In this document: piece by piece, positions 32,261-43,558 of the stretch
Numbering within the stretch: the first letter of the stretch is position 1
How the letters are laid out: each line of letters opens with the position of its first letter
NCBI GenBank assembly: GCA_007922305.1
Contig: ML677326.1
Coordinates: forward strand, 51,314,677-51,378,676
Direction: 5' to 3'
Source of the DNA: Dermatemys mawii
Taxonomy: Eukaryota; Chordata; Testudines; Dermatemydidae
Length of the DNA stretch: 64,000 bases
Translations under genes and position numbers: made by a program
The notes under the pieces: model-generated
What the model was told of the DNA's origin: nothing
The model's input: only the letters and a program-made list of their open reading frames with translations
Databases searched by the model: none

Positions 32261-35200
32261 ATCATAAATGTGCCCTATAGAAAACCGGTTTGATAGTTTG
32301 TTTCATAAATATAATTCTCTGGTAATTAGTGTGCTACTTTGACAGCACACTAACCTTTACTGTTCTCACATAAACCCTCTAATTTAAAGACTTGGTCTGG
32401 AAAGTTTTTATATGACATTAAATCATAGAGCATGATGTTGCAGAAAGTGCTCAACACTTCACAAAGTCCCCAATTCAGCAAAGCACTTAAGCACTTGCTT
32501 TGAGATATCACATTGGAATTTGTCCCTGAAGGTTGGGCCTACTAATGTTGTATCTGTCAAAGACTGGCCATGAATTCCTACTACTAGTAGACATTTGGTT
32601 TTTCTTTGAGAATAATAATCCAAAAAATGACAGGACAGGGCACCTGGGATGAATTTGGCCCAACACATCAAATCAGCTTCTCATTGCATTTCTTATAGAA
32701 TGTACTTTATTATACGGGAATATATTCCTGCAATGTCATTCTGATTAGGAAGATACTGAGGAACTACAAAGCAGCTAACTGCAGGACTGACACTTTTGTC
32801 TGCTGTTACTCTGCCCCCCATCTAGCATCCTACTCATCTACCTACAGCATCATCAATTTATCTGTGGAAGTGCCTTTATTACAGACACAACAATTGTTGC
32901 TTTCAACTATTCTAAAACCTGATACAGGGTTCACAGTTCTCTGACATTCCCCTTTCCAGGATTATTATCTGAAGTCTTGATGGTTATCTGGAGTCTTGTG
33001 CTTTTCAAAATAATTTCTGCTATTCTTCTCTCCTCCTTCCAACACACTTATTATTCTGAATTTACAATGTGCTTATGTGACTTTTTGTCATTTCCTGATG
33101 CTTTATGAAGCAACAAATTTAGCAAGAGATTTTAGCTTTCCCCATTATCTTAAAAGTAATACATTACACTTTCACCACTTCTTCCTTGTGCTATTTTTTT
33201 AAGCTTATTTATAATCAGCAACGAATGGCAAATTATCTCCAGAAAGATGTTAAATGTTTAAAAAACTGTTGTCATCATTCAACAGAATTAACACGCACAT
33301 TGGCAGAAATTAGATTATACAGTATCTCTGTGTGATATTGTACAGGATTGATTAGAATTTGCATAACAGCTTTAATAAGATTACACAAATAAGCATCAAT
33401 AGCCAAAACGCTGCTGAACACAATCACATTTTTTAAATAAGAAAATAGTATTGGCTTTGCTACCTTTTCAAGCAACCTTTAGAAAAAAAAATAATTAAGA
33501 GAAGTGTCAGACTCAGGGGAAAAAAATTCTCTCAGACCTTGGGGAAAATATTTCATCTGGAGTCAGAAGCAGAACAAACTTTCTCCTACACTACAATAAC
33601 TTAATTAGTGTCACTGAAGATTAGACTGAAATATTGGAGAACTATATGAAGATTATTTCCTGTGAAAATAGAGCCACCTTCATGTAACAAACCAAATAAA
33701 GTATGTCAAGCGGAATATGAAGCTGCTATTATGCAGATTCTACGGTACATGTATAAATGATACAACTAGATCTCAAATATAATCAAGTATATACAGTATA
33801 TTATAGTCCAAGTAACTGCTATTGTTAACAGTGCCCATCAGCTTCCATTCTAGCCCTGTGTTTTTAGTGACTTATGACTTTCACCTTTCGGGCTAAGATT
33901 ATACAAGTCTGACTTTCACCCAGAAGTAAGGGTATTTTGCTAAAGAATTATGCTGTACATGCAGGAGGTCAATTTAGCTGCCCCACAAAAAGTATTGAAG
34001 GTAAACATGGGCTGAGACAACTGTCCACCCAAAATCCTGGGTTTTATCCTTTTGGATTTTTAAAGTAGTAAATGGTTTAAGGAGAGTTCCTGTGCAATTT
34101 TCTAAAAGACTCAAAGGATCTCTGGAAAGCTCCTAAGATGAGCATGAGATATACTTCTTTCAGCAGACCTCCCGAGGAAGATGGAAAAGGGTGTGCCAGC
34201 GGTGTTTAGTCCCTGAGTTGACCACTTGGGTCCAGATAATCAAATGTACATGCAAAATTGCCAATGTTTTACAGTTCAGAGTGGCAATATTCTGGAGTGC
34301 GCAACTTTCTTTATTTAAATTTTTTCTAATTCTAAAGAAAAGAGGAATTCTTTTGCATTTTGAATTGCCAGAAGACCCACAACACATTGAAGAATATAGG
34401 CACAGTCAATCTTTTAATTCCTTATTTAAAGTGTTTCTGGAATATAATAGTACAAAATATAGAAAACAGATGAATCTCCCATTGAACTTATGGTGTAGAT
34501 GTGAATTAATAACTTGTTACCCCTTCTGATGTACCTGCTCCAGATCTTTCTATATGATCTACAGACAAAATTTTATTTATAAATAGAGACAAGTTTATTT
34601 AATAAATAAATATGGAACAATACTTTTAGGACTGTGTTAGAAACGTGATATAAATCAAAAAAGGAGGGATAACCCTTGTTTACATAAAGCACGTAACGAA
34701 CCATATAATGAATTGATATATGCACTATTTTTGTTTTATGCAAATTATTATTATTATCCCCAACTTACCCTCTGTAATTATGAACAAGCAGAATGGGGTG
34801 CCAAATATAAAATGGAAATTGCATCCATTTTCCATATGCTCTGGACAATCTTGCAATGCAAATGTACTGGGCACAAATTTTGTTTGTTTACTATGTTGCC
34901 TGATGTGTTGCCCTTTTAAAATTTGTGTTTTAGGTACTTTGCTTGGGATTCTGTATATAGAAGAGTATATCCTCTTCTATTCTGCATAGGTTCTTGTTTC
35001 ACAATTATCATTTAAGTAAAATTCATGTCGGAATTTTTTTTATGCTAATAATAATGGATCAATGGCCAACTGAGGCTGTTTTGACAGTACTGGTTGACAA
35101 AAAGGTTGAGATCCTGTTTACCCATGGAACAAACTTCCTTTTATCTTTAAAGGTCCATTGAAAAATATACTCTGATGTTGGACTGTTTAGATCTGCATGG

Positions 35201-36030
35201 ATGAGCATATGCTTTTCAATACCAAGTGTAAATGCTATACATATACAAGGAACATGTTTCTCTGTAATTTTTAGTATGGTGTACTATTAGCTATGAGCTT
35301 TATACTGTTATTGATAATAAACATAGGAAATTATATTTAAAAACTATATTATTATGAAGATTGCATGTCTGAGGACTCAAAAGTGAGGAAATTCTACGTT
35401 ATGATTATGAAGAAAACCTTAATTTAGCTTCACTCCCACTTTGTACACAGTCTTCAATTACATAATCAAATATGCTTTCACAAATAATGTATTGTGTCTT
35501 TTTTCTCCTCTAAAATCTGTAGTGGTAAATATTATGGCATGCATGCTAGACAACATGGTCCATGAAAATCATAAATTTATATTAATGTGCAGTATTATTT
35601 ATTTAACTCCATAGATGTGTAAGTTCTTTATGGAACAAAATTAAAAAAAAAAGTTAGAATTTCCCTACCAAAAGTGTTTGCAAAATAAGAAACCAATCAT
35701 GTAACACACAATGTGTAAAGTCAGTGGGTTCTACACAAGTGCAGCAGTTCACTTATTCTAGTCTGTTATGTATAGGTTTCTGTGCCATGCTCATCCTGAG
35801 TGGCTTCCCATAGTGCATTAAGTGATATGGTTAACATCTGTCAGTGTGGTTTGTTGTCTCATACTCTTCACAGGGGGAGAATTGGGTGCTCAGTGGAGTG
35901 ATTTTGTTAGGAGATTCTAGGTGTATTCCCCTACTCTTATGTATATGTGGCTAAGTGTTTATATTAGAGAAGGCAAGGTCAAAAAATGCATCTTGCATTT
36001 GGAGTGGAAGGGTTCTTAGTTCCGTGAGAC
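32261..36030. other. 3.8 kb, no gene recognised
   Basis: At 32444-32530, GTGCTCAACACTTCACAAAG and CAGCAAAGCACTTAAGCACT belong to a widespread sauropsid repeat (see findings). The 112-codon frame at 34191-34529 has no recognisable domain, an unremarkable composition and no splice or promoter context, so I do not call it a gene. The rest is AT-rich. Confidence 0.5.
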
Positions 36031-36152
36031 TAGGGTGACCAGATGTACTAATTCTATAGTGATAGTCCCGATTTTGGGCTCTTTCTCCTATATAGACTCC
36101 TATAACCCGTAACCCTGTCCCGATTTTTCACACTTGCTGTCTGGTCATCCTA
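36031..36152. mobile_element. Small hAT-like MITE
   Basis: The ends are TAGGGTGACCAGATGT and CTGTCTGGTCATCCTA, inverse over about 13 bases with one mismatch. The interior holds two inverse 'GTCCCGATTTT' blocks (36066-36076 and 36117-36127). Flanking octamers CGTGAGAC and TGTGAGAG agree at 6 of 8 positions, consistent with an aged hAT duplication. It is 122 bp and has no coding capacity. Confidence 0.75.
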
Positions 36153-36153
36153 T

Positions 36154-36765
36154 GTGAGAGGTCATTTCACAGTTTCTGTCTGGTCCTGGAGAAAGCTTTG
36201 CGTCTCTGCAAATGGGCATGCTTGTCCTGTGGTGCCCCCTGCTGGCCAAGCATGTCTCTGCATCATCCTGTCTCTATTTTCTGTCCAGTATGTAACAACC
36301 CTAATTTTGGGTGACTGGTTAATTAATATAAAATAAATCCAAAATGCAGTCTCATTTGTCTTTCCAACTTAGTCTCTTCCTAAGTAGAGCACCACCTCCT
36401 TGAGTCCTGCCCAGCTTTCAGCTTCTACACTTTTCACAATTTTCAGGCCTTCCATTCTCTGTTCATTCTCTCCCCTTAGCTCACCCTGAGTACATCTATT
36501 TCTGGGCCTGCAGTCACCCATCTTTGGAGACAGGGAGCTGCAAAGGTCTCTGTTTTTCTAGACTCACTCAGCCACTTCTCAAGCTGCTTCCTTCAGGAAT
36601 CTTTTAAGCAGCTGTGTGGCAGCTTTCTTCTCCATCCTTTATAAGGACCAGGAGCCTTTCCATAGGCTCAAATTGGCAGCGGGCAATCACACATAAGTGC
36701 ACTGGACCCTCCCCTCCCAACTCAATCTGAAGAGGACCAAATCCCTATCACAGAACGTTGAACTT
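36154..36765. repeat. Possible LTR-related sequence
   Basis: It includes GTGGTGCCCCCTGCTGGCCA and a reversed TATA-like region (CATCCTTTATAAGGACCAG) at about 36635. Base composition differs from the AT-rich flanks. Without ends or a duplication I leave it as a possible LTR fragment. Confidence 0.35.
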
Positions 36766-37211
36766 TACTCTTACTGTAGGAAGTTCCATTATGCTAGAGG
36801 AGAGGAGAGGGGCTGTTAATCATGGTCTTCATCCCAGCTCTTTTCCCAATTTTTTTGATAGAAGATGAGAACTGAGACTTTGAATCTGACTCCAACACTT
36901 TCATGCTGCTCCTTTTGGGATAAGGGCCTTCGATTTACTCATCTTTGTGCAAAGTAGTTCATTACTTTTCAAATAGTTCTATTAATTCCAACAGGATTAC
37001 TTCTGAGGTGTAACTTACTCCCCAACATGAGTAAAGGCAGCAGAGTAACATGCTAACAAAGGTCAAAACAACAAGAAGAGGTAACAGCAAAATTAGAGAA
37101 CGAGGAGAAATGCAAGGACAATACGATCATGTGGTTCTGTACAAGCTGAACATGTCAGTTGTGATGGTTACATTTTAAAAACAATAATAATTATTTTTAT
37201 GGCCTTAAGTA
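36766..37211. other. No gene recognised
   Basis: Plain sequence without repeat or coding signals; TA at 37210-37211 is the left duplication of the following element. Confidence 0.5.
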
Positions 37212-37892
37212 CAGTGGAACCCCACCATAATGTGACAATTGGGGTCCAAAAACTTGGAGAGCGGAAAATACGGGGTCGTATTATAGCATTTCAAGCTGGT
37301 CAGAGACTGAGCGCCAGGGACAGAGGCGAGAACCCCAAAGGCGCACCAGGGCTGCAGAGTTGGCCCGGAAGGAGCAGAAGCTGAGCGCCGGGGACTCTCA
37401 GGAGAGTCGCTGCTACGGTGCACCGGGGATGCAGGGTCGGCCTGCGATCATAAGAGTCCCCGGCGCTCAGATCCTGCTCATCTTGGGCCTACCCTGCAGC
37501 CCCGGCATGCCGCAGCAGTGACTCTCCCAAGAGTCCCCGGCGCTCAGAGGCTGAGCGCCAGGGACAGAGGTGAGAACCCCGAGGGCGTGCCGGGGCTGCA
37601 AGGTCGGCCCGGGATGACAGGAGCTGAGTGCTGGGGACTCTCTTATGACCCCAGGCTGACCCTGCAGCCCTGGCGCGCCCTCGGGGTTCTCACCTCTGTC
37701 CCCGGCGCTCAGCCTCTGACCGGCTTGAAATGGTAACCCTGCTATAATGCGACCCCGCATTTTCCACGATCTAATGTTTTGGGGGTCCCTGGGAGCCAGT
37801 GTCCCCAGATCCAAAAAGGGGGTCCAACTTATGATTGGATGGCATATCCAAGTTTGCGTTATCACGGGGTGTGTTATAGGGGAGTTCCACTG
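37212..37892. mobile_element. Fold-back Tc1/mariner (pogo/Tigger-like) nonautonomous element
   Basis: The termini are CAGTGGAACCCC on the left and GGGGAGTTCCACTG on the right, inverse apart from one base, and TA flanks both sides (37210-37211, 37893-37894). Just inside, both ends carry (C/T)ATAA(T/C)GCGAC-like words, as in pogo/Tigger termini. The interior is GC-rich and built of inverse segments: 37288-37371 (TTTCAAGCTGGTCAGAG, GCGCCAGGGACAGAGG, GAACCCC) pairs with 37660-37735 (CGGGGTTCTCACCTCTGTCC, GCGCTCAGCCTCTGACCGGC). Further copies of GAGCGCC(A/G)GGGACT/CAGA lie at 37382 and 37552, and of the inverse GTCCCCGGCGCTCAGA at 37457 and 37533. No coding capacity; the open frames are composition effects. 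Confidence 0.8.
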
Positions 37893-37894
37893 TA

Positions 37895-39223
37895 CTAGTG
37901 AACATTTGCTGACTTATAATAGCTACCTACGTTCACTGCTAAATCAGCTTCATAGTTACTGCTGATCATTTAATTGTACATAAGAGTCCAAATTGTCTGC
38001 TTTGCCAAGTTTCCCTCTTTCTCTGCCTGGGCCCAGAACATACTAGAGCAGCCTGAAGGCTTCTCTAACTTGTGCCAGCTGGCAGTGAACCTCAGAGCCT
38101 GTCTACCAACTGAGGATAGTCAGAGCACAGCGTACTCTGCCTCCCGCATGACCATCACACATTTCCTGTGCCAGGAGATGTAGGGAACTCTGTCACAGGA
38201 GCTAAAAATGCTAGCTTTATAGCAACTGAGAATTCCCTTATGCCAAGGAAATTGGCAGCTAGGGATATAGAGTGAAATTCTATTTCTTTTATACTGCCAG
38301 AGTGGCAATTAAGAGGACAGAACAGGAAAGAGAACTGTTCCAGTCTGTGTACAGCAGAAATATGCACAGTTGAGATAGCTCTGTGTTTGTCCACCTCATT
38401 ACATAAAACTGAATCTAAGATGAACTGTGGATTTGTGGTGATTAAGAACATGTACCATTCCTGGGTGCTGCAAATATTATTAAAATATATACCTTAGAGA
38501 AAGGAGAACTTAGAGAAACATTTAAGTAAATAAAATAGCAAACATTATGGCTATGAAATTACTATAAACAGAAAAGAATAAAAAAATATTACAGGATGCC
38601 AATTTTGTCATCATGTATTATTTGACAAATAGCATATGATATAATTAATAAAAGCTGTAGGACAGATTGTGTGCTAGTGTAGATTGGCATAGATGCACCT
38701 ATTTGCACCAGTTAAGAATCTGGGCTCTAAATGTATGCAGATACTCCAGATGGCAAAGTTAAGGTTGTGCATGCAACTTTAATATTCCCTTAAAGTATTT
38801 AGAATTGTAAAGAATTCCAGGAAATTTCTTCATACTAAGTGATCTTAAACACCCTTATTATGTACCAACTGTCACAAATCCACAGGATCAATGTAATGCA
38901 CCTTCTTTTAAATCTCTTGGAGGAATTCCTTCAGTATGCTAAAATGCTAAAGGGCCCCACTCTTCCTTAAGGTAGAAGAGTGTCTTTAACACCTTTGAGA
39001 CTGAACTGCTAGGCTCCAGGCCCCCTGCTTCACATTGTGAACTCTGACTACTGAATTCAACTTGGTCAGCAACTTTTACACGCTGCAGGGACCAATGCCA
39101 TTAGGACTGTTTTTCAGAAGCGCTGAGCACCCAGTGAGGCCTCCACTGGCAACAATTTGAATTTTAAGTATACAGCACTTCTCAAAAACTAAACCGAGTA
39201 TGTTATTTGTTTAAAAAATATTG
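37895..39223. other. No gene recognised
   Basis: At 39110-39190, TTCAGAAGCGCTGAGCACCC and ACAGCACTTCTCAAAAACTA look like one decayed copy of the dispersed sauropsid palindromic repeat. Otherwise nothing is assigned. Confidence 0.5.
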
Positions 39224-39757
39224 CTAGATGTTACTCTGGGCCAGAGCCACCCACATATTCGCAACCATGCTCTTGGCAACAGACAGGTAGCCCTGCAAGA
39301 ACATTAAAAAGAGCACTTGGTTAGTCGGTGCCATGAGGCTGTCGGGGGCAATCCTTCTGCTCTGGTAATACAACAGCCCAGCCCTCTCCTGCTGCGAGGA
39401 TGGTCACGGCCTTAGCTTCCTTCCTGGGGGTAGTTCACCAGACACTGGCCAAGGGGGTACCCTCCATGGTCGCTGTTGCTTCGCTTTGCATCTGTGAAAA
39501 GGGGGAGAAAGGACACAGATCACAGAGAGAGCGGTCCCCGCTTCCCAGTGGAGGGAGGCATCAGTCTGGTTCCCACAGATCACAGCACCCAGCGCTTCGT
39601 CTCCACTGTTACTGGCACATTTGCCTGGTGAATGGAAACTGATCCTAACTTTCGGAAACAATAGCAATCGAAACAAAAAGCATTAGCGAAATCAATGACT
39701 GCATGCCAGGGGAGGCCTGCAGGCCAAAAGCAAAGAGGCCATACTCATCTCCACTTG

Positions 39758-40057
39758 TCACCCCCGCAGGACGTCAATACCCAAAATGTACTTACCGATG
39801 GGTGCCACTAGTACCATCGCGTGGGAGGGTGGCGCCTTACCTAGGGTGAGAGTGAGAGTCACGGTGAACGCCCGTGGCTCCAAGCCACTCAGGCCCCGTA
39901 CCACAGTCAAGCGCCCCACTGCCTGCGTGGAGTGGAGGATGGTGATTTCGATTCCTGTGTCCAGCAAGGCCAGGACGTGCTGGATCCCTCCATGCGGCTG
40001 CTGGATCATGAGCGGGACGAAGGGGCGGCGGTCCCCCGCCTCCTGGGTCGGGCACAT
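39758..40057 (-). pseudogene. Retroviral-type aspartic protease fragment
   Basis: This 99-residue minus-strand frame contains ALLDTGIE at residues 30-37, the active-site D-T-G of retropepsins (the family more often has DTGA/DSGA). It ends in YILGIDVLRG, matching the conserved G-x-D-x-L block near the protease C-terminus. Spacing between the two is plausible for the family. It overlaps, in another frame, the neighbouring 39837-40217 frame, so a frameshift separates it from the upstream gag-like part. Directly after RG a stop follows and the expected reverse transcriptase is not found. It is inactive as part of an incomplete element. Confidence 0.75.
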
Positions 40058-40213
40058 GGCTGCACTCTGGACGGGGGACCCACCTCCCTGTCACAAGGCA
40101 CGCAGAAGACTCCAGTCTACTGGGGCATTTGGTTCCACCGGGTGTGCCAGCTTCTGCTCCTCTCTCCTCCCCCGGTTCCTGATGAAAAGTTTTCACAATC
40201 TCCTGTAGCTCAC

Positions 40214-40675
40214 TCATTTTGAAGGTACGGACAACCCTCTGAAGTGAACCACCCTTCGCTCACACCGGGTGCGCCTGTCAGGGGGGTCAGCCTCCTCACT
40301 CTCGGAGGCTGAGGAAGAACTCCAAATGTTGCCATCCCAGGTCTCAGGGTCCCACGAAGGGGCTGCTGTGACCACCCTGATCTGGGTGATTGTGATGGGC
40401 TTTCGCCCCTGTTTCATCCCTCGCTTGTTGGCAATACACGCTACGAGTGCCTCACAGCAGCGCGTGAGGGCTTGAGCCCTCTCCGCCTGCAAGGTCACCA
40501 CCTTCTGTGCTACCGCCCGCGCCTTTGCTTGCGCCAAACACTCTTGCGTTTTACCTTCTACAAGCCTCTGCAGACGCAGAAGCTCACTGTCCTGGGCCTG
40601 GAGTGCAGTTAGAAACAGCCACACCAACTCACCCATAGAGCATCGCTCCATCCCAGACGGCCGGCTGACCCACAA
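40214..40675 (-). pseudogene. Gag-like frame of the broken retroelement
   Basis: A 153-residue minus-strand frame lies between the primer binding site and the protease piece, where gag belongs. Residues 16-80 are rich in Leu, Gln, Glu and Ala (LFLTALQAQDSELLRLQRLVEG), suggesting a helical or coiled region. A Ser/Glu-rich stretch (SSSSASESEEADPPDRRTRCERR) follows. No zinc-knuckle CCHC is visible. The position supports gag; the sequence alone does not prove it. The frame opens at an internal ATG and may be truncated upstream. Confidence 0.55.
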
Positions 40676-40880
40676 CCAGTCCAGCCCCTCTATGAATGGC
40701 AGCGGCGTGACCCTAGCAACCTGGTGGTATTCAGGCCAATCCGCCGGGGCCGCCCAGCCGGTGACTACCCGCGCAACTGGCCCCCATTGCTCCGTCGGGG
40801 GGCCATTCCGGTATGCACTGCAGGGACAGCAACAACTTCCCTGCTTCCCCAGCCTTCAGCCAAAGGGGCATCATTCCATG

Positions 40881-40900
40881 GGACCCTGCTTGCTGCGCCA
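40881..40900 (-). promoter_or_regulatory. Primer binding site next to the LTR
   Basis: On the minus strand, two bases after the LTR end (ACA at 40903-40905 in inverse) the sequence reads TGGCGCAGCAAGCAGGGTCC. A TGG-initial 18-20-mer in this exact place is the binding site for the CCA end of a tRNA primer. I cannot assign the tRNA by eye. Confidence 0.75.
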
Positions 40901-40902
40901 AA

Positions 40903-41202
40903 TGTTACAGGGTACTCGGGGTCCCGCAGGAACGAGGCACACACACAGCTGCTGAATAGAAGTAGTGAGTTTATTGAAGGCAAAAGTGGCACACCCGCAA
41001 CGGGGGCTCCCTTCGTTGCTGCCACTGAGACGGCTTCACCCCAAGCATTGCTCCGGTGCATCGGACTTTCCCTGTCTCAGTGGCAGCAACGAAGGGAGCC
41101 CCCATTGAGGTTGTGCCACTTTTACCTTCAATAAACTCACTATTTCTATTCAGCAGCTGTGTGTGTGCCTCATTCCTATGAGACCCTGAGTACCCTGTAA
41201 CA
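40903..41202. repeat. 300-bp palindrome formed by LTR sequence
   Basis: Two 129-bp arms (40903-41031 and 41074-41202) are inverse copies with about 10 mismatches (~92% identity), around a 42-bp spacer. Each arm includes CAATAAACTCAC (poly(A) signal) and ends in the ACCCTGTAACA-type LTR edge. The left arm, next to the primer binding site, keeps several CpGs, whereas the right arm has TpG or CpA at those places. A normal LTR is not self-complementary over this length. Confidence 0.85.
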
Positions 41203-41207
41203 CTAGA

Positions 41208-41940
41208 ATTACAGCTGACAGAGAAATGAAAAGAAAACTGTATATATGTAATTTGGGAGCTTGCTGAAAAATGAGCTTTTTCTGCAAAAAATCTTCAAAT
41301 CTTTAATGACAAAACTGTTGATAGTAAGACCAGCAATATGTAAGTTTCTCGGGTTTTTTATTCTACCCTAGCCATCTCACAAACACCTTTAGACCAGTAA
41401 ACTGCAACTCTTCCCTGTATCTCAAGAACCTGAAGATTAAAAACTTTAAAAGAGAGAAGTTAGAGATTTTTCTACTAAAAACTAGCACTAAAAATAGTAG
41501 TTTTAAATAACATGCACCATCTCCACTGTATAAGAAATAATGAACAGTTTTTTAAAAGATGATTCCTCTGCAAAGAAAATAGCTCCTCTAATTTGTAAGA
41601 TTGTTCACCTGCAATATTAAAACAATTCCTCTTCAGGCTCAAAAAATAGATGTTTCTTTAATCACTTGAGTTGGACATGTATAGTTCTCTGGGTATATTT
41701 TATTTCATTTGTCTTTTTTTCAGATTCTCATCAAAACTCACATTCTGCTGCAGCCCATCTAAGTGGTTGAATCTTCCCCTGCTCCATGAAGGTCTACATG
41801 CCAGTGCTCTTCTGGACTTGGTGGAGTGGATCTTGTTCCAAGGCAGAGACCCAGCTCTCAGAAAACACTCTACTGCCAGCTGACTATCCTCTGAAACCAG
41901 CTTGAGTGCCTAACAGCCTGCATCTTAAGTACCAGGCAAT
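41208..41940. other. No gene recognised
   Basis: Ordinary AT-rich sequence; the frame at 41671-41883 has no recognisable domain. Confidence 0.5.
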
Positions 41941-41944
41941 AAGG

Positions 41945-42070
41945 AAGGAGATGGTCTTTCAAATGGGAAGATCCCAGGATGTTTAAGGCCTTATAGGTTA
42001 AGACCAATATCTAATCTGGAAACCATTGTGTAATCAGTACAGCTCAGGGATGACAGGGATGGGACACAGT
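41945..42070 (-). mobile_element. L2-type LINE fragment
   Basis: Plus-strand AGGCCTTATAGGTTAAGACC, then AATCTGGAAACCATTGTGTA, read on the minus strand as a decayed form of the L2-clade C-terminal block (WLPV..., FK...LTYKA). It is short and old; the limits are approximate. Confidence 0.5.
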
Positions 42071-42478
42071 TGAATGTATTGTGTGTTGTAAAATCAGACA
42101 ATAAATTTGAGTAGATAAGTCTAAGTCTCAAGGAATGCCATATGTCTGCATCCTTATCACTGAACTGAGATCTGCACAGTTTTCATAAGCTAGGAGGGAG
42201 AAGTTTAGACAGTGTTTGAATTGGAGATTCCCAGAGAAAATGTAGTTGCTGCAGGAAGTAGTTAGTAGTTATCAGTGCATCAAGATTGTGACTGGGTACT
42301 ATTGGAAGGGCTATCTTGACTGCTACTGGTCATTTCAAGACTGCATGATCATTTTTGTTAAGTCTAAGAGTTTTAACCTTATTTCCCTGAACATGTTCCT
42401 GTATGACTAATACAGCATATCTAAAATCACCCCGTTGTTTCAGTTAGAAACATTACTATTCATTTCATTGTGCTAAAT

Positions 42479-42886
42479 CAGGGGTGGCCAAACTGAGCCT
42501 GAGAAGGAGCCAGAATTTACCAAAGAGCCACAGTAATATGTCATCAGCCCTGATCAGCTCCCCCTGCCCCACTCTCAGCGCCTCCCACCATCAGCCTCAC
42601 TGATCAGTACCTCCCCCTCCCACCCCACACCTCCCGAGCAGTTGTTTTGTGGCATGCAGGAGGGTTGGAGCGGGGGAGGGAAGAGAAGTGAGGGCACTGC
42701 GGGCTCAGAGGAGGGGGCGGGAAAGTGTGGAGTGGGGCAGGACCTGTGGCAGAGCCAGGGGTTGAGCTGTGAGCACCCTCTGGCACACTGTAGCTCTAGC
42801 CCCAGAGTTGGTGCCTATGCAAGGAGCTGCATATTAACTTCCGAAGAGCCGCGCATGGCTCCAGAGCCACAGGTTGGCCATCCCTA
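42479..42886. mobile_element. hAT MITE with perfect 8-bp TSD
   Basis: The left end CAGGGGTGGCCAAACTGAGC and the right end CAGGTTGGCCATCCCTA are inverse over most of the first 16 bases (the last base is mutated). TGCTAAAT flanks both sides exactly (42471-42478, 42887-42894). The interior has GAGCC-rich subterminal words and a GC-rich centre. It is 408 bp and noncoding; the frames at 42604-42896 are not genes. Confidence 0.9.
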
Positions 42887-42894
42887 TGCTAAAT

Positions 42895-43553
42895 AAACAA
42901 ACAAACAGATCAATAAACAAAGCTGCAACATGATATAGAATATTGCTAACACAGAGAATGGCTGCTGCATTTCAGCCAGAAGTGGCTGCATTTACATTAC
43001 GAGCAAGTGTTTCTGCATCTGTATATATAGAGAAATATATGGTGAAATTCTGCCCCCATTGAAGTCAATAGCAAAATTCTCATTTACTTCAATAAAGCGG
43101 GAGTTCAACAGTGGTCTAATAAGTGTATAAGGAACCTTCTGGATTTTGGGTAATTTGAAGTGTCATATCTTGTAGGCAAACCTTTTTCAAAATTGATTAA
43201 TATATATAAAAAAGTAACATGGTATAATTAATAGTTACATTATATAAAATATAATCACTGTCACTGGTGTGAGGCATATCTCTTACATGAATATAAAAAA
43301 TAATGATAAAAGTATCAACAAGTAAGAGTTTCTGACTTGTAATCTTCCAGTTTTGGTTATAACATGAGTTCAAGCCACGTAATAGTTTTCTAAACATATG
43401 GAAAGTTTTAAGAATGTCTCCTTAAGGACACATTATCCTTCCATAGGATTTATTACCATTTATCAAGTAATTACCTAAACCATTCTGAATCACTAGAATC
43501 TATCCCCATATTAAGACTTTGTAGGAAAACCTTTTTAATAGAAATTGCAGAAG
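42895..43553. other. No gene; one copy of a dispersed motif
   Basis: 43035-43110 contains CATTGAAGTCAATAGCAAAA and TTTACTTCAATAAAGCGGGA, an inverse pair typical of a sauropsid dispersed repeat. The remainder is AT-rich. Confidence 0.55.
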
Positions 43554-43558
43554 CCCCC

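Larger units (their letters stand above)
39229..41202 (-). mobile_element. Broken LTR retroelement (ERV-like) with 5-bp TSD
   Basis: TGTTAC begins the unit at 39229 and GTAACA ends it at 41202. CTAGA lies directly outside on both sides (39224-39228 and 41203-41207), a retroviral-type duplication. Inside, on the minus strand, come an LTR-like palindrome (40903-41202), a primer binding site, a gag-like frame and a retropepsin-like frame. Polymerase, integrase and env are not recognisable in the remaining 530 bases. At 1974 bp it is far shorter than a provirus, so most of the body is deleted. Oddly, the left end (39229 on) does not resemble the right LTR beyond TGTTAC, so a standard LTR pair is absent. 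It is more GC-rich than its surroundings. Confidence 0.75.

Noticed and set aside
34191..34529. 112-codon open frame on the plus strand
   Set aside because: No domain, no codon or composition signal, AT-rich context and no regulatory or splice context; expected by chance in 64 kb.
37199..37865. Long Arg/Pro/Gly-rich frames on both strands
   Set aside because: They lie wholly within the fold-back element and mirror its repeated GC-rich units.
39786..40222. 140- and 96-codon plus-strand frames
   Set aside because: They are antisense to the retroelement's protease and gag-like frames.
42604..42896. Proline- and glycine-rich frames
   Set aside because: They lie in the GC-rich centre of the hAT MITE.
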